Part shown: one piece after another, positions 6,455 to 7,489 of the stretch
Layout: every line of letters begins with the position of its first letter
Numbering within the stretch: position 1 is the stretch's first letter
Assembly: GCA_009835515.1 (NCBI GenBank)
Contig: VXXH01000294.1
Location: 1-7,489 of the forward strand
Length of the DNA: 7,489 nt
From: Candidatus Poribacteria bacterium
Lineage (GTDB): Bacteria > Poribacteria > WGA-4E > WGA-3G
Direction of reading: 5' to 3'
Notes under the pieces: generated by a model
Told to the model about the DNA's origin: nothing
Seen by the model: only the letters and a program-made list of their open reading frames with translations
Database searches by the model: none
Made by a program: the position numbers and the translations under genes

Positions 6455-7000
6455 TTACACAGATTTTGGTGTCAGGATCATCGACATGATGCGCGTTTCC
6501 ATACGTGGCGGTTGTTCGACCTCGGCAATTTCTTCGAGGTCATCTTTGAGCCGTGAAAGGAGATTGCTACCAAGATCGGTATGAAGCATCTCGCGCCCTC
6601 GGAATCGGACGGTTGCACGGACCTTCCACCCATTTTTCAGGAAATCCTCAACATGCCGTTTTTTGAACTGATAGTCGTGTTCCGCAGTATCCGGTCGGAA
6701 CTGCATCCCTTTTAAGACTACTTTCGTCTGCTTTTTTCGAGCCTCACGCGCACGCTTGTTTTTCTCATACTGATACTTCCCGTAGTCCATGATCTTACAA
6801 ACGGGAGGCTTAGCGTTCGGTGAAACCTCTACTAAGTCCAATCCAACTTCTTCAGCACGGTTCATCGCGTCGCGGGTTGGAATAACGCCAACCTGTTTGT
6901 TGTCCTGATCAATTAACAAGACCTCTCGGGCTCGAATCTGATAGTTCGAACGACTCTGCCTTTCCTTCGTTCTCTGATTACGTTTGCCTCTGTAGTGTAT
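6455..7000 (-). CDS. infC: Translation initiation factor IF-3, non-canonical AUA start
   Basis: IF3 binds the 30S subunit, prevents premature 50S joining and proofreads the start codon and initiator tRNA. With the start proposed here it has 181 residues, the family's usual size. The N-terminal domain holds NYQIRAREVLLID (19-31) and the signature VSPNAKPPVCKIMDYGKY (59-76). A charged linker follows (79-94), then a C-terminal domain with MQFRPDTAEHDYQFK (99-113), VRFRGREM (131-138) and LKDDLEEIA (151-159). The frame has no ATG, GTG or TTG between its upstream stop (TGA, 7006-7004) and TTG at 6919, which would delete the conserved QIRAREV block. The AUA at 7000 sits eight bases after GGGGG of a good Shine-Dalgarno site (GGGGGTG) and gives the expected N-terminus. 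IF3 genes are known for rare AUU, AUC or AUA starts, which IF3 itself discriminates against. Its own promoter and a long leader lie upstream; rpmI follows. Confidence 0.93.
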   Translation of the reverse strand: MHYRGKRNQRTKERQSRSNYQIRAREVLLIDQDNKQVGVIPTRDAMNRAEEVGLDLVEVSPNAKPPVCKIMDYGKYQYEKNKRAREARKKQTKVVLKGMQFRPDTAEHDYQFKKRHVEDFLKNGWKVRATVRFRGREMLHTDLGSNLLSRLKDDLEEIAEVEQPPRMETRIMSMILTPKSV

Positions 7001-7245
7001 TTTTCACACCCCCAAGTAAGGCGCTACAAGGCGCCGCTTACAAGCTCATATAACCCATAGTGCCCGCTTGTGTGTCATAGTAAAACAAAATTGACAGACC
7101 TATGGTTGCACTACGGTATGTGAGTACTCTATCTACAAAACGTTTTGCATTGACTCGGACGTTACGAAACGTGCCACTTGGCGTAAGAACAGCGAAACTG
7201 AATGTCAACGCATCTGTGGTTAGAACCGGGCATCCGAATCACGAT
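7001..7245 (-). promoter_or_regulatory. Structured 5' leader of the infC-rpmI-rplT operon
   Basis: About 245 bases of untranslated leader separate the predicted transcription start from infC. Pairings seen on the minus strand: AACCAUAG (7107-7100) with CUAUGGGUU (7060-7052, one bulged G), and ACAAGC (7071-7066) with GCUUGU (7045-7040). The second hairpin's loop contains the partner of the first helix, so the two form a pseudoknot. A further hairpin, GUAA-GC-GGCGC with GCGCC-UUAC (7041-7016), overlaps the last helix and ends just before the infC ribosome site. The 5' half has a 12-base palindrome CAAAACGTTTTG (7136-7147) and a small dyad ACGTT-ACGA-AACGT (7159-7172). In other bacteria L20 represses this operon through a leader that imitates its rRNA site, in E. 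coli via a pseudoknot; the same role is inferred here. No leader peptide with a ribosome site was found. Confidence 0.5.
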
Positions 7246-7251
7246 TAACTA

Positions 7252-7280
7252 ATTATACCATATAGGTAACACAAATGCAA
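7252..7280 (-). promoter_or_regulatory. Sigma-70 type promoter of infC operon
   Basis: A consensus -10 TATAAT (7257-7252) is preceded by TGG, an extended -10 (TGn). A -35 candidate TTGCAT (7280-7275) lies exactly 17 bases upstream; it matches only TTG of the consensus, and the extended -10 would compensate. An A/T run (7282-7290) lies immediately before it. Predicted transcription start is near 7245. The -35 begins one base after the stop codon of the upstream membrane-protein gene, so the promoter fills the whole intergenic start. Confidence 0.8.
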
Positions 7281-7281
7281 G

Positions 7282-7489
7282 TTAAAAAAATCCGATTGTC
7301 CATAACGTGCGTAAAATAATCAAACCGCCTGCCAAACCTCCGAAAACAACGATTAAACTGATACTGACTGTGAGCGCAAACCGAATAATCCGATTGCCAA
7401 GTTCAGGTTGTTCGATTGCCCAAGCGCGTGCTAACCAGAAGGTTAACGCAACACTTACTAAGCTCAGGATGCACGCGCTTGGGCAATCG
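7282..7489 (-). CDS. C-terminal fragment of an unrecognised membrane protein (5' end outside the window)
   Basis: An open frame enters from the right edge (first full codon 7488-7486) and ends at TAA (7284-7282), showing about 68 residues with no stop. It is not assigned to a family. The visible part has two strongly hydrophobic segments: ILSLVSVALTFWLARAWA, then a charged or polar turn IEQPELGNRIIR, then FALTVSISLIVVFGG leading into LAGGLIILRTLWTIGFF up to the stop. This fits an integral membrane protein with a short C-terminal tail. Codon use and the amino acid pattern look genuinely coding. The outermost six codons (7488-7471) come from an inverted copy of sequence inside the gene and may be artefactual, so the true coding part may begin near 7470. 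Its position upstream of infC gives no functional hint. Confidence 0.6.
   Translation of the reverse strand, partial: DCPSACILSLVSVALTFWLARAWAIEQPELGNRIIRFALTVSISLIVVFGGLAGGLIILRTLWTIGFF
7413..7489. repeat. Perfect 19-bp inverted repeat ending at the window edge
   Basis: CGATTGCCCAAGCGCGTGC (7413-7431) recurs in exact reverse complement at 7471-7489, the last base of the window, with a 39-base spacer. The arms may continue beyond the edge. The inner arm lies in frame in the partial membrane-protein gene, where it encodes ARAWAI. A perfect long palindrome inside coding sequence, stopping at the edge, suggests a chimeric or fold-back assembly end more than a natural hairpin. Confidence 0.85.

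Noticed and set aside
6917..6919. TTG as infC start
   Set aside because: It would remove the conserved NYQIRAREV block that continues in frame upstream. The AUA with a strong ribosome site explains the data better.
7091..7119. Plus-strand TTGACA with a promoter-like layout
   Set aside because: The -10 position has only a weak match and no plus-strand gene follows. It lies in the infC leader on the other strand.
7162..7233. 23-codon minus-strand ORF (MPGSNHRCVD...) in the infC leader as a leader peptide
   Set aside because: No Shine-Dalgarno site precedes it, and it has no run of one amino acid that would suit attenuation.

Overview
This window is mostly a bacterial housekeeping block on the minus strand. 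In transcription order it runs: the C-terminal end of an unrecognised membrane protein (7489-7282), infC (translation initiation factor IF3), rpmI (L35), rplT (L20), a phenylalanine T-box leader, pheS, pheT, and a UbiE/MenG quinone methyltransferase. One plus-strand gene, a class II histone-deacetylase-like amidohydrolase (60-1013), converges on the methyltransferase with 16 bases between the stop codons. No rRNA or tRNA gene, CRISPR array or transposase gene was seen.

The host cannot be named from the sequence alone. Base composition is balanced and Shine-Dalgarno sites are purine-rich. The infC-rpmI-rplT-pheS-pheT order is the one known from Escherichia coli, but control of pheS is by a T-box, a device best known from Firmicutes and found sporadically elsewhere. 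Short dispersed-looking repeats sit in two operon spacers. Together this fits an uncultivated lineage outside the Gammaproteobacteria. Something like Candidatus Poribacteria or a neighbouring candidate phylum is a guess from style, not a demonstrated assignment.

Region by region: 1-1013, deacetylase. 1030-4152, methyltransferase and pheT, abutting. 4153-4300, pheS-pheT spacer occupied by an inverted pair of heptamer arrays. 4301-5317, pheS. 5318-5656, no gene but a complete T-box riboswitch with UUC specifier, stem III, UGGU tRNA-acceptor bulge and intrinsic terminator. 5657-6295, rplT and rpmI, with a hairpin abutting the rplT ribosome site. 6296-6454, spacer with a duplicated GC-rich motif. 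6455-7000, infC, which appears to start at an AUA codon. 7001-7280, a long structured infC leader with a possible pseudoknot and an extended -10 promoter. 7282-7489, partial membrane protein and a perfect 19-bp inverted repeat ending on the last base.

The genes serve translation: initiation (IF3), 50S assembly (L20, L35) and charging of tRNA-Phe (PheS/PheT). The sequence suggests layered control. The rare AUA start fits IF3 feedback, the structured leaders are candidates for L20 feedback, and the T-box tunes pheST to uncharged tRNA-Phe. The most rewarding items are the T-box lying where E. coli uses the pheM leader peptide, the AUA start of infC, the infC leader pseudoknot, and the inverted repeat at the window edge, which may be an assembly or amplification artefact.
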